From JBCBCP01 sp039817385 (GTDB taxonomy: Bacteria > Pseudomonadota > Alphaproteobacteria > Rhodobacterales > Rhodobacteraceae), in NCBI GenBank assembly GCA_039817385.1, contig JBCBVY010000006.1, positions 281,392 to 345,391 of the forward strand: a DNA stretch of 64,000 nucleotides, in the 5' to 3' direction. A program made the translations under genes and the position numbers. Below, piece after piece: positions 35,766-43,366 of the stretch (position 1 is the stretch's first letter; every line of letters starts with the position of its first letter). Under the pieces are notes generated by a model. The model did not search any database. It was given only the letters and a program-made list of their open reading frames with translations, and was not told where the DNA came from.

Positions 35766-35793
35766 GCTATAGCCGCCTTTTGGCTGTTGTGAA
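35766..35793 (-). promoter_or_regulatory. Candidate serB promoter
   Basis: On the minus strand -35 TTCACA and -10 TATAGC are 16 bp apart, starting transcription about 40 bp before the serB ATG. A small GTCCC/GGGAC hairpin lies in the predicted leader. Sequence-based prediction only. Confidence 0.4.
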
Positions 35794-35811
35794 AGCGCCG
35801 CGAGGGGCGTA

Positions 35812-35866
35812 GCTCCGTTGACGGGACACCCTTCCCCAACGAAGGGCGCATATCTGGAAGGATAGC
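35812..35866 (+). ncRNA. Putative serC leader RNA motif
   Basis: In the short leader of serC a hairpin CCCTTC-CCCAAC-GAAGGG (35829-35846) follows an imperfect stem TCCG/CGGG, and then comes GCGCATATCTGGAAGGA just before the ATG. The location and wording fit the conserved serC RNA motif described upstream of serC-serA operons in alphaproteobacteria (recalled, not searched). The ribosome-binding site AAGGA lies at its 3' edge, so folding could control translation initiation. The ligand or regulator is not known to me. Confidence 0.6.
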
Positions 35867-35870
35867 ATTC

Positions 35871-37007
35871 ATGGCTATGACGCAGCCGGCGGCACGCCCG
35901 GCAAACTCCCGTTTTTCGTCGGGACCGTGTGCAAAACCCCCCACCCATACCCTGACCGCTCTGGCTGATGCGCCGCTCGGCCGGTCGCACCGCGCCGCCG
36001 TGGGCAAGGCCAAGCTGGCGGAGGCAATCGAGCTGACGCGCGAGATTCTTGGCGTTCCGGCGGATTACAAGATCGGCATCGTGCCCGCCTCCGACACGGG
36101 CGCGTACGAGATGGCGATGTGGACCATGCTGGGCGAGCGCCCGGTCGAAATGGTCGCCTGGGAAAGCTTTGGCGCAGGCTGGGTCACTGATGCGGTGAAG
36201 CAGTTGAAGATCGACGCGACCGTGCACGAGGCGCCTTACGGCGAGATCGTCGACCTCGCCGCGCTGAACTACGACCATGACGTTTGCTTTACCTGGAACG
36301 GCACGACCTCGGGCGTGCGCGTGGCGGGCGATCCGATCCCGGCGGACCGCGCGGGGTTGACCCTGTGCGATGCAACCTCGGCGGCCTTTGCGATGGACCT
36401 GCCTTGGGACAAGCTCGATGTGACCACGTTCAGCTGGCAAAAGGTGCTGGGCGGTGAGGCAGCGCATGGCATGCTGATCCTTTCGCCCCGCGCGGTGGCA
36501 CGTCTGGAATCGTACACACCCGCATGGCCCCTGCCGAAGATTTTCCGCCTTACGAAGGGTGGCAAGCTGAACGAGGGTATCTTCCGAGGTGAGACGATCA
36601 ACACACCGTCGATGCTGTGTGTTGAGGACTACCTCTTTGCGCTGAACTGGGCGAAGTCGGTTGGTGGCCTAGAGGGCCTAAAGGCTCGGGCCGAGGCGAA
36701 TGCACAAGCAATCTGGGATTTCTGCGAAAGCCGCGACTGGATCGACAACCTTGCGGTGGACCCGGCAACCCGGTCCGTCACTTCGGTATGTCTGAAATTC
36801 ACCGATGACCGGATCACCGATGGGGCCGCCTTTGCAAAGGCCGTGGCCAAGCGGCTGGGGGATGAAGACATCGCCCTCGACATCGGCGCCTATCGCGACG
36901 CCCCGCCGGGCCTGCGCATCTGGTGCGGCGGCACGGTGGAGACCTCGGATATCGAGGCGATGCTGCCCTGGCTCGACTGGGCCTTCGAACAAGAGATCAA
37001 CGCATAG
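35871..37007 (+). CDS. serC: Phosphoserine aminotransferase
   Basis: A 378-residue PLP enzyme converting 3-phosphohydroxypyruvate to phosphoserine. The alphaproteobacterial long form is recognised by FSSGPCAKPP at the start, SDTGAYEMAMWTMLG, TWNGTTSGVR and the PLP-lysine region TFSWQKVLGGEAAHGM. The ATG at 35871 follows AAGGA that is part of the structured leader. serA follows after 78 bp that contain a cloverleaf-folding repeat. Confidence 0.94.
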   Translation: MAMTQPAARPANSRFSSGPCAKPPTHTLTALADAPLGRSHRAAVGKAKLAEAIELTREILGVPADYKIGIVPASDTGAYEMAMWTMLGERPVEMVAWESFGAGWVTDAVKQLKIDATVHEAPYGEIVDLAALNYDHDVCFTWNGTTSGVRVAGDPIPADRAGLTLCDATSAAFAMDLPWDKLDVTTFSWQKVLGGEAAHGMLILSPRAVARLESYTPAWPLPKIFRLTKGGKLNEGIFRGETINTPSMLCVEDYLFALNWAKSVGGLEGLKARAEANAQAIWDFCESRDWIDNLAVDPATRSVTSVCLKFTDDRITDGAAFAKAVAKRLGDEDIALDIGAYRDAPPGLRIWCGGTVETSDIEAMLPWLDWAFEQEINA

Positions 37008-37011
37008 CAAA

Positions 37012-37072
37012 CGCTCGATCGGCCCGTGCCGGGCCTCTTCGCGAAGAAAGCCCGTCAGGGCTTGATTGAGCG
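37012..37072 (+). repeat. Cloverleaf-folding dispersed repeat, copy A
   Basis: A closing stem CGCTCGATC (37012-37020) with GATTGAGCG (37064-37072) encloses three contiguous hairpins: GGCCC-GTGCC-GGGCC (37021-37035), the palindrome TCTTCGCGAAGA (37036-37047) and AAGCCC-GTCA-GGGCTT (37048-37063). Virtually every base pairs. It ends 13 bp before the serA ATG. A related copy is at 44548-44610. It may be a mobile palindromic element or an mRNA processing/stability element between serC and serA. Confidence 0.7.
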
Positions 37073-37085
37073 CATGGAGAACAAC

Positions 37086-38678
37086 ATGCCCAAAGTACTC
37101 GTTTCCGACAAACTCAGCGAAACCGCCGTTCAGATCTTCCGCGACCGCGGCATCGACGTGGATTTCGAGCCGGACCTCGGCAAAGACAAGGACAAGCTGG
37201 CCGAGGTGATTGGCCAGTACGATGGCCTCGCCATCCGGTCCGCCACGAAGGTCACCGCGGCGATCCTTGAAAAGGCAGATAACCTCAAGGTCGTGGGCCG
37301 CGCCGGGATTGGCACCGACAATGTCGATAAGGACGCAGCGAGCAAGAAAGGCGTGATCGTAATGAACACGCCTTTCGGCAACATGATCACCACGGCAGAG
37401 CACGCCATCGCGATGATGTTCGCCGTCGCGCGTCAGATCCCCGAGGCCAGCGCATCGACCCATGCCGGCAAGTGGGAAAAATCCAAGTTCATGGGCGTCG
37501 AGCTGACCAACAAGGTGCTGGGCGTGATTGGCGCGGGCAATATTGGCGGCATCGTGTGCGACCGGGCGCGCGGGCTGAAGATGAAAGTGTTGGCCTATGA
37601 CCCGTATCTGAGCGAGGAGAAAGCCGACAAGATGGGGGTTGAGAAGGTCGAGCTGGAGGACCTTTTGGGCCGCGCCGACTTCGTCACCCTGCACGTGCCA
37701 AAGACAGACCAAACCGCCAACATTCTGAGCGCTGAGCGCATTGCGATGATGAAGCCCGGCGCGCGGCTGATCAACTGTGCGCGCGGCGGCCTCGTGGACG
37801 AAGACGCGCTGGCAGACGCGCTCAAATCCGGCCACATCGCAGGCGCGGCTTTTGACGTCTTTGCCGAAGAGCCCGCCAAGGAAAACGTGCTGTTCAACCT
37901 GCCCAACGTCGTTGTTACGCCCCACCTCGGCGCGGCCACCACGGAGGCGCAGGAGAACGTAGCTCTGCAAGTGGCCGAGCAGATGTCGAACTACCTGCTG
38001 ACCGGTGCGGTGGAAAACGCGCTGAACATGCCATCCGTGACCGCCGAGGAAGCCAAGGTCATGGGCCCGTGGCTGTCCCTGTCGGGGCACCTTGGCGCCT
38101 TCATCGGTCAGATGACGGACGAGCCGATCAAAGCGATCAACATCCTCTACGATGGGGTCGTGTCCGAGATGAACCTCGCCGCGCTGAACTGCGGTGTGGT
38201 CGCGGGCATCATGAAAAAGGTGAACCCGGACGTGAACATGGTCTCTGCCCCGGTGATCGCGCAGGAGCGGGGGATCAAGATCTCCACCACGAACCAAGCT
38301 AAATCCGGCGCCTTTGAAGGCTACATCAAGGTGACGGTCGTCACGGAAAAGCGCGAACGCTCGGTCGCGGGCACCGTCTTCAGTGATGGTAAGCCGCGGT
38401 TCATCCAGATCAAAGGCATCAACATCGATGCCGAGATCGGCGCGCACATGCTTTATACCACAAACGAAGACGTGCCGGGCATCATCGGCCTTCTGGGTAA
38501 CACGATGGGCAAAAACGGCGTGAACATCGCGAACTTTACCCTTGGCCGGGCCGAGGCGGGTGGTGAAGCCATCGCACTGCTCTATGTGGACGATCCGATA
38601 CCGGCGGACGTGCTGAAAACGCTCGAAGGCACGGGCATGTTCACGCAGGTCAAACCGCTGGAATTTGACGTCGCCTGA
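37086..38678 (+). CDS. serA: D-3-phosphoglycerate dehydrogenase
   Basis: A 530-residue NAD-dependent enzyme opening serine biosynthesis. The catalytic Arg/Glu/His set lies in NCARGGLVDEDAL, FDVFAEEPAKEN and TPHLGAATTEAQEN; the NAD loop is GVIGAGNIGGIVCDRARGL. After residue 310 come the intervening (ASB) domain and a C-terminal ACT domain (YTTNEDVPGIIGLLGNTMG), the long form subject to allosteric control. The ATG at 37086 has GGAGA five bases upstream; an ATG at 37074 is a weaker alternative. Confidence 0.95.
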   Translation: MPKVLVSDKLSETAVQIFRDRGIDVDFEPDLGKDKDKLAEVIGQYDGLAIRSATKVTAAILEKADNLKVVGRAGIGTDNVDKDAASKKGVIVMNTPFGNMITTAEHAIAMMFAVARQIPEASASTHAGKWEKSKFMGVELTNKVLGVIGAGNIGGIVCDRARGLKMKVLAYDPYLSEEKADKMGVEKVELEDLLGRADFVTLHVPKTDQTANILSAERIAMMKPGARLINCARGGLVDEDALADALKSGHIAGAAFDVFAEEPAKENVLFNLPNVVVTPHLGAATTEAQENVALQVAEQMSNYLLTGAVENALNMPSVTAEEAKVMGPWLSLSGHLGAFIGQMTDEPIKAINILYDGVVSEMNLAALNCGVVAGIMKKVNPDVNMVSAPVIAQERGIKISTTNQAKSGAFEGYIKVTVVTEKRERSVAGTVFSDGKPRFIQIKGINIDAEIGAHMLYTTNEDVPGIIGLLGNTMGKNGVNIANFTLGRAEAGGEAIALLYVDDPIPADVLKTLEGTGMFTQVKPLEFDVA

Positions 38679-38706
38679 TGTACACGGGGGGCAAAGGAGA
38701 CGCCCA

Positions 38707-39435
38707 ATGCCCCCCATCTACGCCGTTGGCGACATTCACGGACAGATTGGCCAGCTTGAGCGGGTGCTTGAGCTGATCGAACGCGATGGTGGCGGGCAGG
38801 TCGTCTTTCTCGGTGACTACGTGGACCGAGGGCCGGATTCGCGCGGGGTGATCCAGAAGCTGGTGGACGGGGTTGCCGCAGGGCGCGACTGGGTCTGCCT
38901 AAAGGGCAACCATGACCGCCAGTTCGAATGGTTTCTGGACACGCCGGCCAAGCACGATCCGCACCTGTTGATTGGGTTTCACTGGTTTCATGAGCGCATC
39001 GGCGGGGTCCAAACGATGGAATCCTACGGGCTGTCCTTGCCGGATCAGACCCGGTTCAAAGACTTCGGCCTGGCGGCACAAGAGGTAGTGCCCCAAAGCC
39101 ATGTGGATTTCCTGCGCGGTCTGCACCTGTCCTACGAGGCGGGCGATCTGTTCTTTTGCCACGCAGGGATCAAGCCGGGTGTGCCGCTGGAGGCGCAGGA
39201 CGAAGAAGACCTGCTTTGGATCCGGCAACCGTTTCACGCCTATACAGAGCCGCATCCGAAGCTGATCGTGCATGGGCACACGCCGGTTGAGGCAGCCACG
39301 CATTACGGCAACCGGGTGAATTTGGATACGGGCGCGGGCTACGGGCGACCATTGACGGTGGCAGTGTTCGAGGGCGGTGAGGTTTTCGCGCTGACGGATC
39401 GTGGACGCGTCCTTTTGAGCGCAGCGGTGGGTTAG
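38707..39435 (+). CDS. PPP-family serine/threonine protein phosphatase-like metallophosphoesterase
   Basis: 242 residues. The three phosphoesterase motifs are complete: VGDIHGQ, LGDYVDRGPDSRG and KGNHDRQ, with later metal histidines in CHAGI and VHGHTPV. This is the bacterial PPP group (PrpA/ApaH-like), which dephosphorylates Ser/Thr/Tyr phosphoproteins or dinucleoside polyphosphates. AAAGGAGA precedes the ATG at 38707. It lies 28 bp after serA, probably in the same transcript; its stop is inside a hairpin. Confidence 0.86.
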   Translation: MPPIYAVGDIHGQIGQLERVLELIERDGGGQVVFLGDYVDRGPDSRGVIQKLVDGVAAGRDWVCLKGNHDRQFEWFLDTPAKHDPHLLIGFHWFHERIGGVQTMESYGLSLPDQTRFKDFGLAAQEVVPQSHVDFLRGLHLSYEAGDLFFCHAGIKPGVPLEAQDEEDLLWIRQPFHAYTEPHPKLIVHGHTPVEAATHYGNRVNLDTGAGYGRPLTVAVFEGGEVFALTDRGRVLLSAAVG

Positions 39436-39443
39436 CACCCACC
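39426..39443. terminator. Hairpin between convergent phosphatase and tdh genes
   Basis: GGTGGGT-TAGC-ACCCACC overlaps the TAG stop of the phosphatase gene and ends eight bases before the tdh stop. There is no T-run, so it may act as an mRNA end stabiliser rather than as an intrinsic terminator. Sequence resembles half of the compound palindrome at 32695-32754. Confidence 0.45.
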
Positions 39444-39450
39444 CGACGCG

Positions 39451-40488
39451 TCAGGTCCAATCCAGAACGACCTTGCCCGATTTGCCCGATTGCATCGCAG
39501 CAAAGCCCTGTTCAAACTCCGATGCCTTGAACCGGTGCGTGATGACCCGGCTCACATCCAGTCCGTTCTCCAGCATCGCGATCATCTTGTACCACGTCTC
39601 GAAAATCTCGCGGCCGTAGACACCCTTGATCGTGATCGCCTTGAAGACGATGCGGGACCAGTCGACAGGGCTTTTGCCAGGGGGGATACCGAGCAGAGCA
39701 ATGCGCCCGCCCATCACAAGGTTTTCGACCATCTGGTCAAGCGCCTGCTGATTGCCAGACATCTCAAGCCCCACATCAAAGCCTTCGCGCATCTTCAGGC
39801 GCGCTTTGACGTCGTTCAGGTCTTCGGTGGCGACGTTCACTGGAGTCACGTCTGTCACATGCTCCGCCAACGCAAGCCGGTCCGGGTTCACATCCGTGAT
39901 CACCACGTGGCGCGCGCCGACATGGCGGGCCACGGCAGCGGCCATGATGCCGATGGGACCCGCGCCCGTGATCAGAACGTCCTCGCCCACCAGGTCAAAG
40001 GACAGCGCCGTATGCACCGCGTTGCCGAGCGGGTCGAGGATTGCGCCAATATCGTCGTCAATTGCGTCCGGCAGCGGCACCACATTGAACGCGGGCAGGC
40101 GCAGATACTCAGCAAACGCACCTTGTTCGTTCACGCCTATGCCCCGCGTGGCGGGGTCCAGGTGGAACTTGCCCGCGCGGCTTTGGCGGGAGGTCTTGCC
40201 GATCAGGTGCCCCTCGCCGCTGCACCGCTGACCAAGGGCCAAGTCATGCACGTTAGAGCCGATGTCGACAATCTCACCGGCAAACTCGTGCCCTGTGATC
40301 AGCGGTGTTGGGACAGCGCCCTGCGCCCAGTCGTCCCAGTTCCAGATGTGAATATCGGTGCCGCAGATACCGGTCTTCTTCACCCGGATCAGCACATCGT
40401 CGGGGCCAATCTCCGGCACAGGGGCCGTGACCTGCCAAAGGCCGGGTTTCGCAATGCTCTTTTCGAGCGCGATCATTTCGTTTGTCAT
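39451..40488 (-). CDS. tdh: L-threonine 3-dehydrogenase
   Basis: A 345-residue zinc medium-chain dehydrogenase oxidising threonine to 2-amino-3-ketobutyrate with NAD. Catalytic zinc region: KKTGICGTDIHIWNWDDWAQ and GHEFAGEIV. The NAD-binding motif is LITGAGPIGIMAAAVARHVGA. The glutamate-rich Tdh-specific end FKASEFEQGFAAMQSGKSGK is present. Its ATG overlaps the stop of the cysteine-synthase-like gene (ATGA), and kbl, the next pathway enzyme, is two genes upstream in the same operon. Confidence 0.94.
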   Translation of the reverse strand: MTNEMIALEKSIAKPGLWQVTAPVPEIGPDDVLIRVKKTGICGTDIHIWNWDDWAQGAVPTPLITGHEFAGEIVDIGSNVHDLALGQRCSGEGHLIGKTSRQSRAGKFHLDPATRGIGVNEQGAFAEYLRLPAFNVVPLPDAIDDDIGAILDPLGNAVHTALSFDLVGEDVLITGAGPIGIMAAAVARHVGARHVVITDVNPDRLALAEHVTDVTPVNVATEDLNDVKARLKMREGFDVGLEMSGNQQALDQMVENLVMGGRIALLGIPPGKSPVDWSRIVFKAITIKGVYGREIFETWYKMIAMLENGLDVSRVITHRFKASEFEQGFAAMQSGKSGKVVLDWT

Positions 40489-41444
40489 GTCTCGTCATCC
40501 CACAAATCGGTGGAGAGGTATTTGAGCCCCGAATCGCAGACGATGAACGCCACCGTTCCGCCCGCCTCTGGCCCGCGCAAAAGCTGGATCGCGGCAGCGA
40601 GGTTGGCCCCGGCGGAATAGCCGCCAAAGACCCCCTCGCGCCGCGAGAGCATTCGGGCGGCCTCTCGGGCCTCTGTTCCCGTCACAGTGAGGTGGCCAGA
40701 GAGGCAGACGCCGCGCAGATGGTCGAGGTCGGACATCGCGTAGCCACCGCCTTGTATCGGGTGGCTTGGGTTGGTGATCGGACCGCCTGCAATGGCAGCA
40801 GCGCCTTCTGGCTCGACCGCGTAACAGCGCACGCCATGCGGGCTAAGCGCTGTGGTCACACCTGCCAGCGTGCCGCCGCTGCCTGCAAAGTCGCAAAACG
40901 CGGTGATTGCGCCCCCGGATTGCCGCCAAAGCTCTGGCCCGGTGCCCGCTTCGTGCGCCGCGGGGTTGCCCGCGTGGCCGAACTGATCGGCGCGAAAGGC
41001 GTGTCGTTCTTCGGTGATCGCTTTGGCGGCTGCGTCCACGAGGGCAAGATCCGCACCGGACACTTCGCCTGTTTTAGAGCCTGCTTCCTGCGGGACGATG
41101 ACAACTTCCGCACCCAGCGCCCGCATCTGGCGGGCACGCTCGGTTGAATTGCCCGCGCTCATCACCGCGACAAAGGGATGGCCCAGAACGGCGCAGACAA
41201 TGGCAAGGCCCGTGCCCATGTTGCCGGAGGTCAGTTCGACCACCGTTTGCCCCTTTTTCAGATCGCCGGACGCGCGCGCCGCTTCGATGATGGCACGCGC
41301 GGCGCGGTCCTTTTTCGAATACCCCGGCAGAAGGTTATCGGGCTTGGCAAGCAAGCGCCCGTCTAGACCCAAATCGGCCGTGATCCTGTCCAGCGCGACC
41401 AGCGGCGTTTCCCCGATAACGTCAATGACAGAGCCGTAAATCAT
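40485..41444 (-). CDS. Cysteine synthase/threonine deaminase-fold PLP enzyme
   Basis: 319 residues of fold-type II. The PLP lysine is in PGYSKKDRAARAII (Lys45 or 44), the substrate loop is TSGNMGTGLAIV, and the phosphate cup is GSGGTLAGV; the order matches CysK. The active-site wording PGYS instead of PGGS and ELTSGNMG instead of EPTSGNTG suggests a specialised substrate. It is inserted between kbl and tdh with four-base overlaps on both sides, so it should serve threonine/glycine/serine metabolism. O-acetylserine sulfhydrylase, serine/threonine dehydratase or a beta-replacement activity are all possible. Confidence 0.78.
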   Translation of the reverse strand: MIYGSVIDVIGETPLVALDRITADLGLDGRLLAKPDNLLPGYSKKDRAARAIIEAARASGDLKKGQTVVELTSGNMGTGLAIVCAVLGHPFVAVMSAGNSTERARQMRALGAEVVIVPQEAGSKTGEVSGADLALVDAAAKAITEERHAFRADQFGHAGNPAAHEAGTGPELWRQSGGAITAFCDFAGSGGTLAGVTTALSPHGVRCYAVEPEGAAAIAGGPITNPSHPIQGGGYAMSDLDHLRGVCLSGHLTVTGTEAREAARMLSRREGVFGGYSAGANLAAAIQLLRGPEAGGTVAFIVCDSGLKYLSTDLWDDET

Positions 41445-42628
41445 TGGATCACACCCAGGTTTCGGCCCACTTTGGCAAAGGCCGCCAGTGCCTTGTCCAA
41501 ATCTTCGATGCTCAGCGCCGCGGACATCTGCGTGCGGATCCGCGCCGCGCCGCGGGGCACGACAGGAAAGAAGAACCCGGAGACATAGACGCCTTCTTCG
41601 AACAGCTGTGCGGCCATGTCCTGCGCCAGCTGCGCCTCGCCCAGCATCACGGGGATGATCGGATGCTCGCCCGGCAGGAGGTTGAAGCCAAGATCGGTCA
41701 GCCCCTTGCGCCAATAGGCGGCGTTGGCGAACAGGCGGGTGCGCAGATCATCGCCCTCCTCCACCAACCGAAGCGCTTCGATCCCCGCGGCGACAATGCT
41801 GGGAGGCAGCGCGTTAGAGAAAAGGTAAGGCCGCGCCCGTTGGCGCAGCAGGTCGATCACGGGCTGCGGACCCGCGATATAGCCGCCAATCGCCCCGCCC
41901 AGCGCCTTGCCCAGCGTGCCTGTCAGGATGTCGACATTGGCATCGAAATGGGCGTGGGTCCCCTGCCCCTTCGGCCCCATGAAGCCGGTGGCGTGGCAGT
42001 CGTCTACCATGAGGATGGCACCGAAATTGCGCGCCAGCGCGCTGATCGCGGGCAGGTCGGCAAGGTATCCGTCCATCGAAAACACGCCGTCTGTCGCGAT
42101 CATGATATGGCGCGCGCCCTCTGCTTTGGCGGCACGGAGCTGTTTTTCCAGGCTCGCCATATCGTTGTTGGCGTAGCGATAGCGCTTGGCCTTGCAGAGG
42201 CGGATGCCATCGATGATGGAGGCGTGGTTCAGCGCGTCCGAAATGATTGCGTCCTCGGGCCCCAAAAGCGGCTCGAACAAGCCGCCATTTGCATCAAAGC
42301 ACGCAGCAAAGAGGATCGAGTCGTCTTTGCCGAGGAATTGCGCAAGGCGGCTTTCCAGCGCGCGGTGCAGGTCCTGCGTGCCGCAGATGAACCGGACGGA
42401 GGCCATGCCAAAGCCTTTTGGCGCCATCGCGCTCTGCGCCGCGCGGATCAGGTCAGGATGATCTGCAAGGCCCAGGTAGTTGTTGGCACATAGGTTGATC
42501 AGCCGTTTGCCACCTACCTCAACCGTGCCGCCCTGGGGGGAGGCGATCAGCCGTTCGCGTTTGTAAAGGCCGTCTGCTTCGATCTGGGCCAGCGTGTCAG
42601 AGATATGCGTGAGGAAGGCTTGGGACAT
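41441..42628 (-). CDS. kbl: Glycine C-acetyltransferase (2-amino-3-ketobutyrate CoA ligase)
   Basis: A 395-residue alpha-oxoamine synthase. It splits 2-amino-3-ketobutyrate with CoA into glycine and acetyl-CoA, the step after threonine dehydrogenase. PLP contacts: ICGTQDLHRALE, DALNHASIIDGIRL, MVDDCHATGFMG and the Schiff-base lysine in LTGTLGKALGG. The ATG at 42628 has AGGAG upstream. It leads the kbl-CysK-like-tdh operon, next to a divergent XRE-cupin regulator gene on the same strand upstream. Confidence 0.94.
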   Translation of the reverse strand: MSQAFLTHISDTLAQIEADGLYKRERLIASPQGGTVEVGGKRLINLCANNYLGLADHPDLIRAAQSAMAPKGFGMASVRFICGTQDLHRALESRLAQFLGKDDSILFAACFDANGGLFEPLLGPEDAIISDALNHASIIDGIRLCKAKRYRYANNDMASLEKQLRAAKAEGARHIMIATDGVFSMDGYLADLPAISALARNFGAILMVDDCHATGFMGPKGQGTHAHFDANVDILTGTLGKALGGAIGGYIAGPQPVIDLLRQRARPYLFSNALPPSIVAAGIEALRLVEEGDDLRTRLFANAAYWRKGLTDLGFNLLPGEHPIIPVMLGEAQLAQDMAAQLFEEGVYVSGFFFPVVPRGAARIRTQMSAALSIEDLDKALAAFAKVGRNLGVIQ

Positions 42629-42720
42629 GAGGCAACTCCTTTGGACGGCCATCTAGCATAAAAGACAGAAATCCGGAATAACGGATTATTGGATTGCGGA
42701 CATTTTTCCGTGAAAACGGA

Positions 42721-43278
42721 TCACGCGTCCTGCACAACCAAAAACGCAACGGCATAATCACTGGCCGCGATGCGGTGCGGCACATCAGCCGCGTATCGCG
42801 CGGTGTCACCGGCGCTTGCCTGCACGGTGTTGCCACCACTCGTGACCTCAAGTGCACCGGTGATGACCGTCAGATGCTCCCGCGCGCCGCGCCGGTGCGG
42901 CTGACTGTCGAGCACCCCGCCGGGGACAAAACGCAGCTCGTACACCTCGTGCTGTCCAGCCTCTTCGGCGGGGGACAGGATGCGCACGGTGCAGCCATTA
43001 CCCCGCTGAATGGTTGGCACTTCGGCATCCCTAAGCAGGATGATCTGCGGCGCCGCGTCATCGTCGAGCAACCCGGCGAAATCGACTTGAAGCGCGCGCG
43101 TCAGGTTCCATAGCGTTGCGATCGTAGGGCTGCTTTCCCCGCGCTCGATCTGGCTGACCATCGACCGGGACACGCCAGACAGCTTCGCCACCGCGTCCAG
43201 CGACAAGCCCTGCGCACGCCGTGCCTCTTTGAGGCGGGCGGGGAGGAGGGAGAGGATGGCGTCGGTATCGTCCGTCAT
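42721..43278 (-). CDS. XRE-family regulator with C-terminal cupin domain
   Basis: 185 residues. The N-terminal HTH_3 unit reads LKEARRAQGLSLDAVAKLSGVSRSMVSQIERGESSPT; the C-terminal 90 residues form a cupin barrel (HEVYELRFVPGGVLDSQPHRRGAREHL, GDTARYAADVPHRI). This PuuR/SutR-like architecture senses small metabolites. It lies upstream of kbl on the same strand, so it may control the threonine operon, itself, or the divergent thiolase gene. Start ATG 43278, with no clear Shine-Dalgarno sequence. Confidence 0.87.
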   Translation of the reverse strand: MTDDTDAILSLLPARLKEARRAQGLSLDAVAKLSGVSRSMVSQIERGESSPTIATLWNLTRALQVDFAGLLDDDAAPQIILLRDAEVPTIQRGNGCTVRILSPAEEAGQHEVYELRFVPGGVLDSQPHRRGAREHLTVITGALEVTSGGNTVQASAGDTARYAADVPHRIAASDYAVAFLVVQDA

Positions 43279-43315
43279 AGTGGAAGGTGTGACGTGGCGG
43301 AGCGGCGGCGTCAAC

Positions 43316-43344
43316 TTGTCTCACCCGCGTCATGACGGCATAAT
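43316..43344 (+). promoter_or_regulatory. Promoter for the thiolase gene
   Basis: -35 TTGTCT and -10 CATAAT are spaced by 17 bp, with transcription expected to start about 15 bp before the AAAGAGGAGA ribosome-binding site. Near-consensus sigma-70 boxes; sequence prediction only. Confidence 0.55.
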
Positions 43345-43366
43345 CTGCGCAAAGAGGAGAGTTCAC

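Noticed and set aside
40485..41714. Extension of the cysteine-synthase-like gene to 41714
   Set aside because: The extra N-terminal part lies inside kbl in another frame; the ATG at 41444 overlapping the kbl stop gives the family start.
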